From NCBI RefSeq assembly GCF_028290105.1, contig NZ_JAQGKL010000200.1, forward strand, positions 1 to 48,979: DNA of 48,979 bases, read 5' to 3'. The translations under genes were made by a program, and so were the position numbers. Positions within the stretch are counted from its first letter, which is position 1, and the number at the start of each line of letters is the position of its first letter. This document shows positions 41,672 to 48,979 of the stretch, in pieces. The notes beneath the pieces are model-generated. The model was not told the origin of the DNA. It did not search any database and saw only the letters and a list, made by a program, of their open reading frames with translations. This DNA is from Methylobacterium sp. (GTDB lineage: Bacteria > Pseudomonadota > Alphaproteobacteria > Rhizobiales > Beijerinckiaceae).

Positions 41672-44017
41672 TCAGGCGATCCGCCGAGGCGGGGCGGCCT
41701 CGTCGTCGCCCCCGAGCAGATCCGGCCGGTTGCGCAGGAACCAGGGCACGCGGCTCGCCGGCATCGGCTTGCCGTAGAGGTAGCCCTGGACGTGCGTGCA
41801 GCCCTCGGCACTGAGGAAGGCCGCCTGTTCCGGCGTCTCGACGCCCTCGGCGGTGACGTCGAGGCCGAGACTGCGCCCGAGCTGGAGGACGGCCGTGACG
41901 ATGGCTGCGTCGTTGGCGTCGCGCTCCAGGTCGCGGATGAAGCTCCGGTCGATCTTGATCTCGTCCACCGGGTATTGCTTGAGGTGGGTGAGCGAGGCGT
42001 AGCCGGTGCCGAAATCGTCGAGGGCGACGCGGATTCCGGCGCCGTGCAGGGTGGCCAGCACTTCGCTGACCCGGTCGCCGTGGCCTCCGAGCAGGACGGT
42101 CTCCGTGACCTCGACGCCGATGCGCGCATGCGGCACCCGGGCCGCGTCGATGTCCTGCAGGAAAGCCCCGGCGAGGTCGCCCTGCGCGAACTGCGCCGAG
42201 GACAGGTTCAGGAAGACCCGCCCCGGTTCGAGCCCCTCGGCGATCCAGTGCGTGACCTCGCAGAAGATCTGGCGGCGCAGGGATTCGCCCACCGCGATCC
42301 CGATCTCGGGGTCGTCGAACACGCTGGCGAAGGACCCGGGCATGAGAAGCCCCCGCGTCGGGTGCTGCCAGCGCGCCAGGGCCTCGAAACCGATGACCGC
42401 TCCGCTGCCGAGATGGATCTTGGGCTGGTAGTACGGCACGAGGCCACCGCCCTCCTCCAGGGCCGCGCGCATCTCGCGCGTGACCCGCACCCGATCCTCG
42501 ATGTTCGCCCGCAGGGCCGGCACGAACAGGGTCGCGCGGTTTCGCCCCGAAGCCTTCGCGCCGTAGAGGGCGAGGTCGGCGTTGGTGAACAGGTCCGCCG
42601 CGTTGTCGGCGTGCTCCGGATAGAGCGCCAGGCCAAGGCTCGCCCGGGGCAGGACCGCCCGGCCGCTGATCGGCATCGGCGGTCGCAGGGCATCGAGGAT
42701 GCGCTCAGCCAGGACGTGCAGGCTGGCGGCCATGGATTGTCCGGCCCCGCCACGTTGGGAGATGATGACGAACTCGTCGCCGCCGAGACGCGCCACGAGA
42801 TCCTCCGGCTCGACCGCGCCGCGCAGGCGCCGGGCGACGTCCTTCAGCAGCGCGTCGCCGCAATCGTGCCCGAGGGTATCGTTGATCTCCTTGAAGGCAT
42901 CGAGGTCGAGCAGGATCAGGCCCACTTCGCTCGCCCCGGCCTCGGCGCGGACCAGGGCCGAATCGAGGGTCGTATGGAACAGGGCCCGGTTCGGCAGGCC
43001 GGTGAGGATGTCGTGATGGGCCGCCGTGCGCACCTGCTCCTCCACGGCCTTGCGGGTGGTGATGTCGACGAGGCTGGAGATCAGGCAGGCGGTCCCCTCG
43101 ACCTGCACCGTCTCGATCGACAGGAGAATGTCGCGGCGTTGGCCCGACAGGGTCGTAATGCGGGTTTCGTGGTCCCGCAGCGAGCCCTTCTCGTCGAGGG
43201 TCCGCTGCATCCGGAAGCGGTCAGGACCCGCGACGAAGTCGCGGGTCCTGTAGCTGGCCAGCGTCTCGCCCTGCGCCACCCCGAAGAACCGGTTGCCGGC
43301 GTCGTTGGTGCTGATGATCTGGCCATCGCCCGCCCGCGCCACCACGATGGGCACGGGCACGGCGCGAAACATCCGTTCGAACAATTCCCGGCTCTCGGCG
43401 AGGTCGCTGAAGGCCTTGCGTTCCGCCTGCGTCGCGGCCCATTCCAGGCGGCGCAGCCGGTTCGCGCGAATGACGAAGAGCAGGATCGCCGCATCCGCCA
43501 CGCAGGACGCCATCAGCATTCCGAGCGCCGTCGGCGGTAACGGCGGTGGCAGCAGGTAGGCGCCGAGAAGAACGACGCTGCTGAAGGCGCCGGCCGCCAC
43601 CGTCCAGGCAAAGCGCGTCGGTACCACCAGCATGAACACCCCCGGCAGCATCAGCACCATGAACAGGGCGATGTCGGAGCGCGACGTGCAGAGATACGCG
43701 ATGGCGACGACGGTCAGGGTCTGCCAGGCCACCACCAGCCGCTGCAGGCGCGCGAAGGTCTGGGTCCGGTACAGGGCGAAGAGGCCGTAGAGGGTCAGTC
43801 CGACGATGATCGACCGGGCGGTCAGGATCGCGCCGAAGCGGTCGCTGCCGATGAAACGCGCGTCGCTGAGGACGAACAGGACGTTGAGCGCCAGGGCGAT
43901 CCGGAAGATCAGCCGGGTATGACGCACCGTCTCGGGGAGCCGCTCCGCCTGGAACGTCGCTTCCCGCGCGGGGCAGGAGAATTCGCCTCCGAAGGCTTTG
44001 AGACGGTGAAGCGGCAT
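41672..44017 (-). CDS. Membrane PAS-GGDEF-EAL protein (cyclic-di-GMP turnover)
   Basis: 781 residues. About six hydrophobic helices fill residues 35-190, followed by a PAS domain (from about 215: ERMFRAVPVPIVVARAGDG). The GGDEF domain has the intact RLGGDEF near residue 410, so it may act as a diguanylate cyclase. The EAL domain has GFEALARW near 543, NLSSAQF, VEVTETVL, LDDFGTGYASL, EIKIDRSFI and TAEGVETPEQAAFL, all catalytic positions for phosphodiesterase. Both activities therefore look possible. The sensor is probably the membrane part plus PAS. Start uncertain: ATG 44017 is used; a TTG at 44038 would add seven residues. Confidence 0.92.
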   Translation of the reverse strand: MPLHRLKAFGGEFSCPAREATFQAERLPETVRHTRLIFRIALALNVLFVLSDARFIGSDRFGAILTARSIIVGLTLYGLFALYRTQTFARLQRLVVAWQTLTVVAIAYLCTSRSDIALFMVLMLPGVFMLVVPTRFAWTVAAGAFSSVVLLGAYLLPPPLPPTALGMLMASCVADAAILLFVIRANRLRRLEWAATQAERKAFSDLAESRELFERMFRAVPVPIVVARAGDGQIISTNDAGNRFFGVAQGETLASYRTRDFVAGPDRFRMQRTLDEKGSLRDHETRITTLSGQRRDILLSIETVQVEGTACLISSLVDITTRKAVEEQVRTAAHHDILTGLPNRALFHTTLDSALVRAEAGASEVGLILLDLDAFKEINDTLGHDCGDALLKDVARRLRGAVEPEDLVARLGGDEFVIISQRGGAGQSMAASLHVLAERILDALRPPMPISGRAVLPRASLGLALYPEHADNAADLFTNADLALYGAKASGRNRATLFVPALRANIEDRVRVTREMRAALEEGGGLVPYYQPKIHLGSGAVIGFEALARWQHPTRGLLMPGSFASVFDDPEIGIAVGESLRRQIFCEVTHWIAEGLEPGRVFLNLSSAQFAQGDLAGAFLQDIDAARVPHARIGVEVTETVLLGGHGDRVSEVLATLHGAGIRVALDDFGTGYASLTHLKQYPVDEIKIDRSFIRDLERDANDAAIVTAVLQLGRSLGLDVTAEGVETPEQAAFLSAEGCTHVQGYLYGKPMPASRVPWFLRNRPDLLGGDDEAAPPRRIA

Positions 44018-44084
44018 AGGCACTATGGTGCCCGACAATCATGGCCCAGCGGTTAAGAGCAACGCCGGGATATGTCGGCCTGCG

Positions 44085-44888
44085 TCACGGAGCCCGACGC
44101 GCGCGCAACGCCCGCAATGCGCCACGCAGGGTGCGCACATCCTGCTCGGTCATGCTCATGCGGTGGAGCATGTCGCGCATGTTGCGGGCGATGATGTCCC
44201 GCTTCTCCGGTGGATAGAACCCGGCTTCCGCGAGGCCGTCCTCCAGGCTCGAGAACAGCGACAGCATCGCCGCGCGTGTCGCCGGCGGCGACATCATCTC
44301 GCCGGTGAAGGGCAGGCTCGACAGTCCCGCCGCCCGGCGCCACTCGTAGCCCATCAGGAGCACGCCCTGCGCCAGGTTGAGCGACGAGAAGCGTGCATCG
44401 ACCGGGAAGGTGACGATGGCGTCGGCGAGCGAGACCTCGTCGTTGTCGAGGCCCGCGCGCTCGCGCCCGAACAGGATTCCGGTGCGCTGCCCGGCGCGGG
44501 CGACGACGTCGCGCATCGCCGCGTCGGGCGCCAGGACCCGCTTCATCTGCCCGCGCTCGCGGGCGGTGGTCGCCAGCACGTAGTGCAGGTCGGCGATCGC
44601 CTCGGGCAGGGTGGCGTGGACCGTGGCGCCGTCGAGGATGTGGGTCGCCCCCGAGGCCGCCTCGCGCACGCCCTTCTTGGGCCAGCCGTTCTTCGGCGCC
44701 ACCAGGCGAAGCTCCGAGAGGCCGAAATTCGCCATGGCGCGCGCGGTCATGCCGATGTTCTCGGCGAGCTGCGGCTGCACCAGGATGACGACGGGGCCGG
44801 GCGGCATGTCCGGCAAGGGTTCGGGCGCGGGTTTGGGCGAAGGGGCGGGCTGAGTCATGGCGGCGCCGGGATCGAGGGCGGAGGACAT
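44085..44888 (-). CDS. SPOUT-family RNA methyltransferase (TrmJ-like)
   Basis: 267 residues. PVVILVQPQLAENIGMTARA and MANFGLSELRLVAPK are the start of the SpoU fold. GILFGRERAGLDNDEVSLAD and FSSLNLAQGVLLMGYEWRR are motifs 2 and 3 that form the SAM knot. The C-terminal part (FYPPEKRDIIARNMRDMLHR) is the TrmJ helical extension. TrmJ methylates the 2'-O of tRNA position 32. An N-terminal Pro-rich extension of about 30 residues is present. ATG 44888 has GAGAGGGCGGGG upstream; ATG 44858 is an alternative. Confidence 0.9.
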   Translation of the reverse strand: MSSALDPGAAMTQPAPSPKPAPEPLPDMPPGPVVILVQPQLAENIGMTARAMANFGLSELRLVAPKNGWPKKGVREAASGATHILDGATVHATLPEAIADLHYVLATTARERGQMKRVLAPDAAMRDVVARAGQRTGILFGRERAGLDNDEVSLADAIVTFPVDARFSSLNLAQGVLLMGYEWRRAAGLSSLPFTGEMMSPPATRAAMLSLFSSLEDGLAEAGFYPPEKRDIIARNMRDMLHRMSMTEQDVRTLRGALRALRARRAP

Positions 44889-44909
44889 CCCCGCCCTCTC
44901 GCATGGCAG

Positions 44910-44957
44910 GGGACGGCGGCAAAGTGCCGACGTCCCGCGCAAGGGCGGGCCCGCCCT
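44910..44957 (-). terminator. Paired hairpins after the Fae-like gene
   Basis: On the minus strand, the exact 16-bp palindrome AGGGCGGGCCCGCCCT (44942-44957) touches the stop codon. A second stem follows, with arms GGGACG and CGTCCC at 44910-44915 and 44931-44936, GGCA and TGCC inside. No U-run. Likely attenuates read-through into the TrmJ-like gene. Confidence 0.4.
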
Positions 44958-45505
44958 CAGATCTTCCCGTCGAGGCCCATCTGGTAATATTTGTGGATGA
45001 TCTTGTCCTGGTTCTCCAGCAGCCAGTCGATGGACGGCTCGTTGGTCATCGCCTTCCGGATGGCCTCCGTCATGCCCCGGCGCTGGATGTCGAACAGGGC
45101 CTTGTGGTCGAGGTTCTGCGCCTCGATCACGCCCGGGCTCAGCCAGACCGAGCAGATGATGCCGAGGTCGTTGGCCTTCTCCTTGGGGATGTAGCCAGCC
45201 CGCACCGCGTCGAGCACGCCGTTGGCGATGGCGAACTGCACCGTGCCCATCAGGATCGAGGTGTACTTGCTCTCCGTCACGCTGACCTTGGAGACGCACA
45301 GCGTGACCGGGCGGACCATGATGTCGGTGTTGAGGAGGGCGAAGACCCGGCTGTGGCCGACGACCTGATCGCCCGTGAGGGTGGCGAGCGCCGTGCCCAC
45401 CGGCCCGTCGAGTTCACCGATGATCACCTCGGGCTCCGAGGCGGTGTTGGGCGGGCCGCCGGCCACGAGGGCCTCGCCGGCCCGAAGGATGATGCGTTCG
45501 CTCAT
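44957..45505 (-). CDS. Formaldehyde-activating enzyme (Fae) paralogue
   Basis: 182 residues. GEALVAGGPPNT, PEVIIGELDGPVGTALATL, VTLCVSKVSVTESKYTSILMG and ANGVLDAVRAGYIPKEKAND match the Fae fold, which condenses formaldehyde with tetrahydromethanopterin in methylotrophs. The true enzyme has a catalytic His shortly before the DLIIG strand; counting back from IIG, this protein has Glu24 (SEPEVIIG). It therefore resembles the Fae2/Fae3-type paralogues rather than the main enzyme. The C-terminus (WLLENQDKIIHKYYQMGLDG) is also unlike Fae. Formaldehyde or tetrahydromethanopterin sensing is a guess. Confidence 0.88.
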   Translation of the reverse strand: MSERIILRAGEALVAGGPPNTASEPEVIIGELDGPVGTALATLTGDQVVGHSRVFALLNTDIMVRPVTLCVSKVSVTESKYTSILMGTVQFAIANGVLDAVRAGYIPKEKANDLGIICSVWLSPGVIEAQNLDHKALFDIQRRGMTEAIRKAMTNEPSIDWLLENQDKIIHKYYQMGLDGKI

Positions 45506-45776
45506 GGGGTCCTGTCCGCTGTGATGGTGAGAGGGTGCGCCGGAGGGGCCTCCACCGAGGGGCGCGCGATGTCCAGCGCGATCACGATCTTTTTTGCCGC
45601 CGCGCGCCGGCAAAACAGTGGATGAAGCAGAAGTCCGACCTGTCGCGGGCCGATGCCCTCGAGCCTCTACGATCGGGGTAATCTGACTTTAAGGCTCGGC
45701 GTGCATGGGTCGTCTAGAGCGCGCTCGGTACTGGATTTTGGAAACAAACCCAGGAGAACCCGCGCGCTGGAACCTG

Positions 45777-46424
45777 ATGGCGATGCCCGTTGACCCGAAA
45801 GCCCCGACGCTGACCGCGACCGATCCCATCGTCCGAACCCGTTCGGGCGCCGGAGGCCCCGTGCGGAACTTCCGCCGCGCCTCCCACGGCGCCACGGCGG
45901 TGGAATTCGCGCTGGTGATGCCGCTGTTCGTGCTGATCCTGGTCGAGATCCTTCAGGGCGGGCTCTACATCTTCTGCTACGCGGCGCTCGAGAAGGCGAC
46001 GGCGGACGCGAGCCGCACGGTCATGCTCGGCGCCCTGACCAACAGTTCCAACACGGCCAGCGGGTTCCGGGCCTCCGTCGTCTGCTCCAACCTGATCGCC
46101 GGGCTCTCCTGCAACAACATCGTCACCAGCCTGCAGACGACGACCCTGTCCGGCAGCGGGCTCGGATATTCGAAGTTCGTGAGTGCCGACGAGAAGAGCC
46201 TCGTCGTCGTCCCCATGGACAACAGCAAGACCGATTACTGTACGGGTGCGCCCGGGACTTACGGGTACCTCCAGGTGTTCTACGCGGTCCCGGCTTTCAG
46301 TCCGATCTGGATCGCCCTCGGAAGCACCACGCAATGGAACGGCGCGAGGGTCGTGTTCACGCGGGCGGCGGTGGCGTTCCGCAACGAACCCTTCACGACG
46401 CCTAGCGTCTCGACGGGGTGCTGA
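45777..46424 (+). CDS. TadE/TadG-family pseudopilin-like protein (first)
   Basis: About 215 residues. After a polar N-terminal stretch comes FRRASHGATAVEFALVMPLF, the TadE signature with the Glu at +5 of the processing-type site, then one transmembrane helix and LEKATADASRTVMLG. The C-terminal part is periplasmic, with Cys residues (VVCSN, LSCNN, DYCTG, STGC) that could form disulfides. Such minor pseudopilins help assemble Flp/Tad pili. The start is uncertain: ATG 45705 with AAGG, or ATG 45777/45783. Two related genes follow directly, but the Tad ATPase and platform genes are not in this window. Confidence 0.8.
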   Translation: MAMPVDPKAPTLTATDPIVRTRSGAGGPVRNFRRASHGATAVEFALVMPLFVLILVEILQGGLYIFCYAALEKATADASRTVMLGALTNSSNTASGFRASVVCSNLIAGLSCNNIVTSLQTTTLSGSGLGYSKFVSADEKSLVVVPMDNSKTDYCTGAPGTYGYLQVFYAVPAFSPIWIALGSTTQWNGARVVFTRAAVAFRNEPFTTPSVSTGC

Positions 46425-46431
46425 AGCCGCC

Positions 46432-47088
46432 ATGCGTCGCCTGAGCCTCTCCCGTTTCGGCCGCGATCGGCGCGGCGTCGCCATCGTCGAGTTCGCCGTC
46501 ATCGTGCCGGTGATGATCCTCCTGTCGGCGGTGGCCTTCGATCTGGTCCGCTACGTGATCTACATCCGCAAGGTCGAGCTCGCCGCCAGCACGATGGCGG
46601 ACCTGATGGCGCGCAACGACACCGGGACGGTCACCCAGACCGACATCCTGGCGATTTCTCGGGCCCAGCTCGTGATCTTCCCGGAGGCCATGGCGGTCGC
46701 CTCGGACACCAACGTCTCGGTCTGGTCGCTCCTGAAATGGTCGATCTCCGGCGTCCAGTTCAAGACGACCTCCGGCTGCACGTCGAACTGCGTCTATGTT
46801 CCGACGGTGTCCTGGACTTCGGGCCAGAAGCGCCCCTGCCTCATCCCGTTGCTGCCGGCGCCGAATACCGATCCGCCGAAACCCACGACCATGCCTATCG
46901 ATACCTTCGCGCCGGGGTTCCTCGTCGTGGCCGATGTGGTCTTCAGCTACAAGCCGGTGATCGCGCAATCCGTGGTCGGGTCGGTCAACATCACCAAATC
47001 CTTCTATTTCGCGCCGCGCTACGTCTCGGCCATCACTTTCGATGCCAGCGGAGGCACCAGCTCCGCGAACGCCTGCCCCCTATCGTGA
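46432..47088 (+). CDS. TadE/TadG-family pseudopilin-like protein (second)
   Basis: 218 residues. RFGRDRRGVAIVEFAVIVPV is the TadE-type basic cleavage region and helix with the conserved Glu in VEFAV. VRYVIYIRKVELAASTMADL then gives the amphipathic helix after the membrane segment. The periplasmic part is Ser/Thr/Pro-rich with paired Cys (SGCTSNC). It begins 7 bp after the first pseudopilin gene and 11 bp before the vWA-carrying third, so the three form one operon and likely one complex. Confidence 0.82.
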   Translation: MRRLSLSRFGRDRRGVAIVEFAVIVPVMILLSAVAFDLVRYVIYIRKVELAASTMADLMARNDTGTVTQTDILAISRAQLVIFPEAMAVASDTNVSVWSLLKWSISGVQFKTTSGCTSNCVYVPTVSWTSGQKRPCLIPLLPAPNTDPPKPTTMPIDTFAPGFLVVADVVFSYKPVIAQSVVGSVNITKSFYFAPRYVSAITFDASGGTSSANACPLS

Positions 47089-47099
47089 GGCCTCTCTCC

Positions 47100-48449
47100 A
47101 TGACCGCGTTGACTGCCGCCCGGCTCGCCCGGCTGACACTCCAGCTTCGGCGCCTGCGCGACGAGCGCGGCGGCAACGTGCTGCTGGTCTTCGCCCTGGC
47201 CCTCGTCCCCCTGATCGGCCTGATCGGGGTGAGCGTCGATTTCGTTCGCGGGATCAATTATCGCACCCACTTCGACCGCGCGGTGGACGCCGCCACGCTC
47301 ACCGCGGTGGCGACGGCGCGCGATTACATCTCGTCCAACCCCAACAACGAGACCAACCCGACGGCGTCGGCGCTGACCCTGGGGCAGACCCGTGGAATGG
47401 CCGCCTTCCGCGCCAATGCCGGCCCGATCCTGACCAGCCTTCCGCTGACGCCGGACCTGACGGTGACCCGAACCGGCAACGTCGTCACGGCGGCGGCGAC
47501 TTATGCCTCGACCTACTCGTCGCCCTTCAGCAAGGTCTTCAGCGACGTGACGGCGATCGCGGTGTCGGGCAAGTCGAGTTCGAGCCTGACGCTCGGCAGC
47601 TACACCGATTTCTATCTTGTGCTCGATACGTCGGGGTCGATGGGTTTTCCGACCTCAAGCGCGGCGCAACTTCAGTTCGCCAAGCTGAACCCCGACATGG
47701 CCGATGCCAAGGGCAACAACTGCGCCTTCGCCTGCCATTTCGCCGGATCGAGAGGCTTTGGCATCGCCAAGGCGAACAACATCGAGCTGCGGATCGCGAC
47801 GGTCAGCAACGCGGTCCAGCAACTCATCGGCAAGGCACAGTCGAACCAGACGCTGAGCAATCAGTATCGGATGGGAATGTACCCGTTCGTCAGCTATCTT
47901 GAGACGGCCGCCGATATTACGACGAATTTATCGTCGCTGACTTCCATCAATCTCGAAAACTACATGGATATCGGCGACTCGACGGTTCCGCGCGGTAGCG
48001 GAGGAACCCACTACGAGAACGTCTTCTCCGCAATCAATTCGAAGATCAGACTTGTGGGGGACGGGACCAGCGCCAGCAAACCACTTCCTTTCGTATTCTT
48101 TATCACGGATGGTGTCGGCAACAACCAGTATTGGGACAATCGGAATGGCTGGACGGGCTCCCAGGCCAAGCTGCTCGATCCGACGCTCTGCAAGACCCTG
48201 AAGGATAGGGGCGTGACCGTTTCGGTCCTCTACATCCCCTACGTGCCGCTCGCGACGCCGTTCAACACCAACGTGGGCTACGAGAACGTCGTGGTGAACG
48301 CCCTGATCCCCAACGTGCCGAGCACGCTGCAGAGCTGCGCGTCCGCCGGTTATTTCCGGACCGCCAGTTCCGCGACCGAGATCCAGGACGCGCTGAACGC
48401 CATGTTCGACCAGGCGACGCGCAAGGCCCGTCTGATCGCAGGTCCCTGA
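47100..48449 (+). CDS. TadG-like protein with von Willebrand A domain
   Basis: 449 residues. A basic N-terminus and RDERGGNVLLVFALALVPLI anchor it in the membrane through the putative Flp pilus-assembly TadE/G region, followed by VDFVRGINYRTHFDRAVDAA. A periplasmic vWA domain begins near residue 170: the metal-ion-dependent adhesion motif has DTSGSMG (Asp176), a Thr in GSGGTHYENV, and the Asp in FFITDGVGNN. These hold a divalent ion that contacts partner proteins. GTGAGG lies 9 nt before the ATG. In Tad systems this protein is expected to sit at the pilus base or tip. Confidence 0.85.
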   Translation: MTALTAARLARLTLQLRRLRDERGGNVLLVFALALVPLIGLIGVSVDFVRGINYRTHFDRAVDAATLTAVATARDYISSNPNNETNPTASALTLGQTRGMAAFRANAGPILTSLPLTPDLTVTRTGNVVTAAATYASTYSSPFSKVFSDVTAIAVSGKSSSSLTLGSYTDFYLVLDTSGSMGFPTSSAAQLQFAKLNPDMADAKGNNCAFACHFAGSRGFGIAKANNIELRIATVSNAVQQLIGKAQSNQTLSNQYRMGMYPFVSYLETAADITTNLSSLTSINLENYMDIGDSTVPRGSGGTHYENVFSAINSKIRLVGDGTSASKPLPFVFFITDGVGNNQYWDNRNGWTGSQAKLLDPTLCKTLKDRGVTVSVLYIPYVPLATPFNTNVGYENVVVNALIPNVPSTLQSCASAGYFRTASSATEIQDALNAMFDQATRKARLIAGP

Positions 48450-48588
48450 CAGAGAAAACCCTTTGTCATGGGGGGAGCCAGGGCCTCCTGCTTCCGAACC
48501 GTGACCGCGCGGGCTAAGGACGGCGCGGGATCGGCATCCGCCTTGCGTGGAGCCGCGGGACATCCTGGCTCAGGAAGGCGTGCTGCAG

Positions 48589-48979
48589 ATGGACAAGATC
48601 AAGGTTGCGAACCCGGTCGTCGAACTCGACGGCGACGAGATGACCCGGATCATCTGGAGCGAGATCAAGACCAAGCTGATCCACCCCTACCTCGACCTCG
48701 ACCTCGAATATTACGACCTCGGCGTCGAGCATCGCGACGCCACCGACGACCGGGTCACCGTCGAAGCCGCCGAGGCGATCAAGCGCCACGGCGTCGGCGT
48801 GAAGTGCGCCACCATCACCCCCGATGAGCAGCGGGTGAAGGAGTTCGGCCTGAAGGAGATGTGGAAGTCGCCCAACGGCACGATCCGCAACATCCTCGGC
48901 GGCGTCATCTTCCGCGAGCCGATCATCTGCCGGAACGTGCCCCGCCTCGTGCCGGGCTGGACCCAGCCCATCGTCGTCG
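48589..48979 (+). CDS. icd: NADP-dependent isocitrate dehydrogenase (5' part, runs off the window)
   Basis: About 130 N-terminal residues are visible. [20 protein letters not shown] is the start of the homodimeric (type II, eukaryote-like) isocitrate dehydrogenase common in alphaproteobacteria, followed by [54 protein letters not shown] and [11 protein letters not shown], where Ser/Asn/Arg of KSPNGTIRN bind isocitrate. It oxidises isocitrate to 2-oxoglutarate in the TCA cycle. AGGAAGG lies about 10 nt before the ATG. The coding frame is intact to the end of the window. Confidence 0.96.
   Translation, partial: MDKIKVANPVVELDGDEMTRIIWSEIKTKLIHPYLDLDLEYYDLGVEHRDATDDRVTVEAAEAIKRHGVGVKCATITPDEQRVKEFGLKEMWKSPNGTIRNILGGVIFREPIICRNVPRLVPGWTQPIVV

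Noticed and set aside
1-48979. CRISPR arrays, transposases, integrases, attachment sites
   Set aside because: No regularly spaced repeats with unique spacers, no DDE or tyrosine/serine recombinase motifs, and no terminal inverted repeats flanking genes were seen.

Overview
The window reads as chromosomal DNA of a high-GC alphaproteobacterium, most likely Methylobacterium or a close relative. The reasons are a formaldehyde-activating-enzyme paralogue, a MucR/Ros regulator, an EcfG-type stress promoter, an alphaproteobacterial rplM-rpsI pair and a dense gene layout. No rRNA, complete tRNA, CRISPR array, phage or insertion sequence is visible. All functions are assigned by reading motifs, without database searches.

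Layout: (1) 1-4.35 kb, plus strand: the end of a GH114-like hydrolase, a LegB-type 4,6-dehydratase, a MipA/OmpV porin, and a thioester-reductase-like SDR overlapping an SMR exporter. (2) 4.7-14.6 kb, plus strand: a complete heavy-metal RND efflux set (adaptor, pump, outer-membrane lipoprotein), an OPT transporter, a DUF2243 membrane protein, small ORFs and a DUF892 ferritin-like stress protein. (3) 14.6-27.8 kb, minus strand: twelve tightly packed genes. In transcription order these are a 4-epimerase-like SDR, a CDP-paratose-2-epimerase-like SDR, a B12-binding radical SAM protein, a GT4 glycosyltransferase, three CgeB-type glycosyltransferases, inositol-3-phosphate synthase, a histidine phosphatase, a methyltransferase, an apparently circularly permuted clan-A glycosidase, and a phosphoribosyltransferase-like/kinase-like fusion. 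Nine of the eleven junctions overlap. The count and composition match what I remember as the uncharacterised 'rhizo-twelve' cassette, and I infer an inositol-containing, C-methylated oligosaccharide or glycolipid. (4) 28.1-38.1 kb: a CorC-type protein with a possible ATT start, an MFS exporter, a MucR-like regulator with a long empty upstream region, argC, a DUF5872 protein behind a well-matched EcfG promoter, rplM-rpsI, a hotdog thioesterase divergent from a CoA-binding protein, and an MHS-type transporter. (5) 38.2-44.9 kb: two O-acetylhomoserine sulfhydrylase paralogues flanking a 52-residue membrane ORF and a lone receiver protein, then a PAS-GGDEF-EAL protein and a TrmJ-like methyltransferase. 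(6) 44.9 kb to the end: a Fae paralogue lacking the expected catalytic His, three Tad-type pseudopilin/vWA genes, and the start of icd.

The most notable items are the twelve-gene cassette, the permuted glycosidase inside it, and the regulatory block at 33.35-33.49 kb (three phased direct repeats, a perfect inverted repeat and an EcfG promoter).
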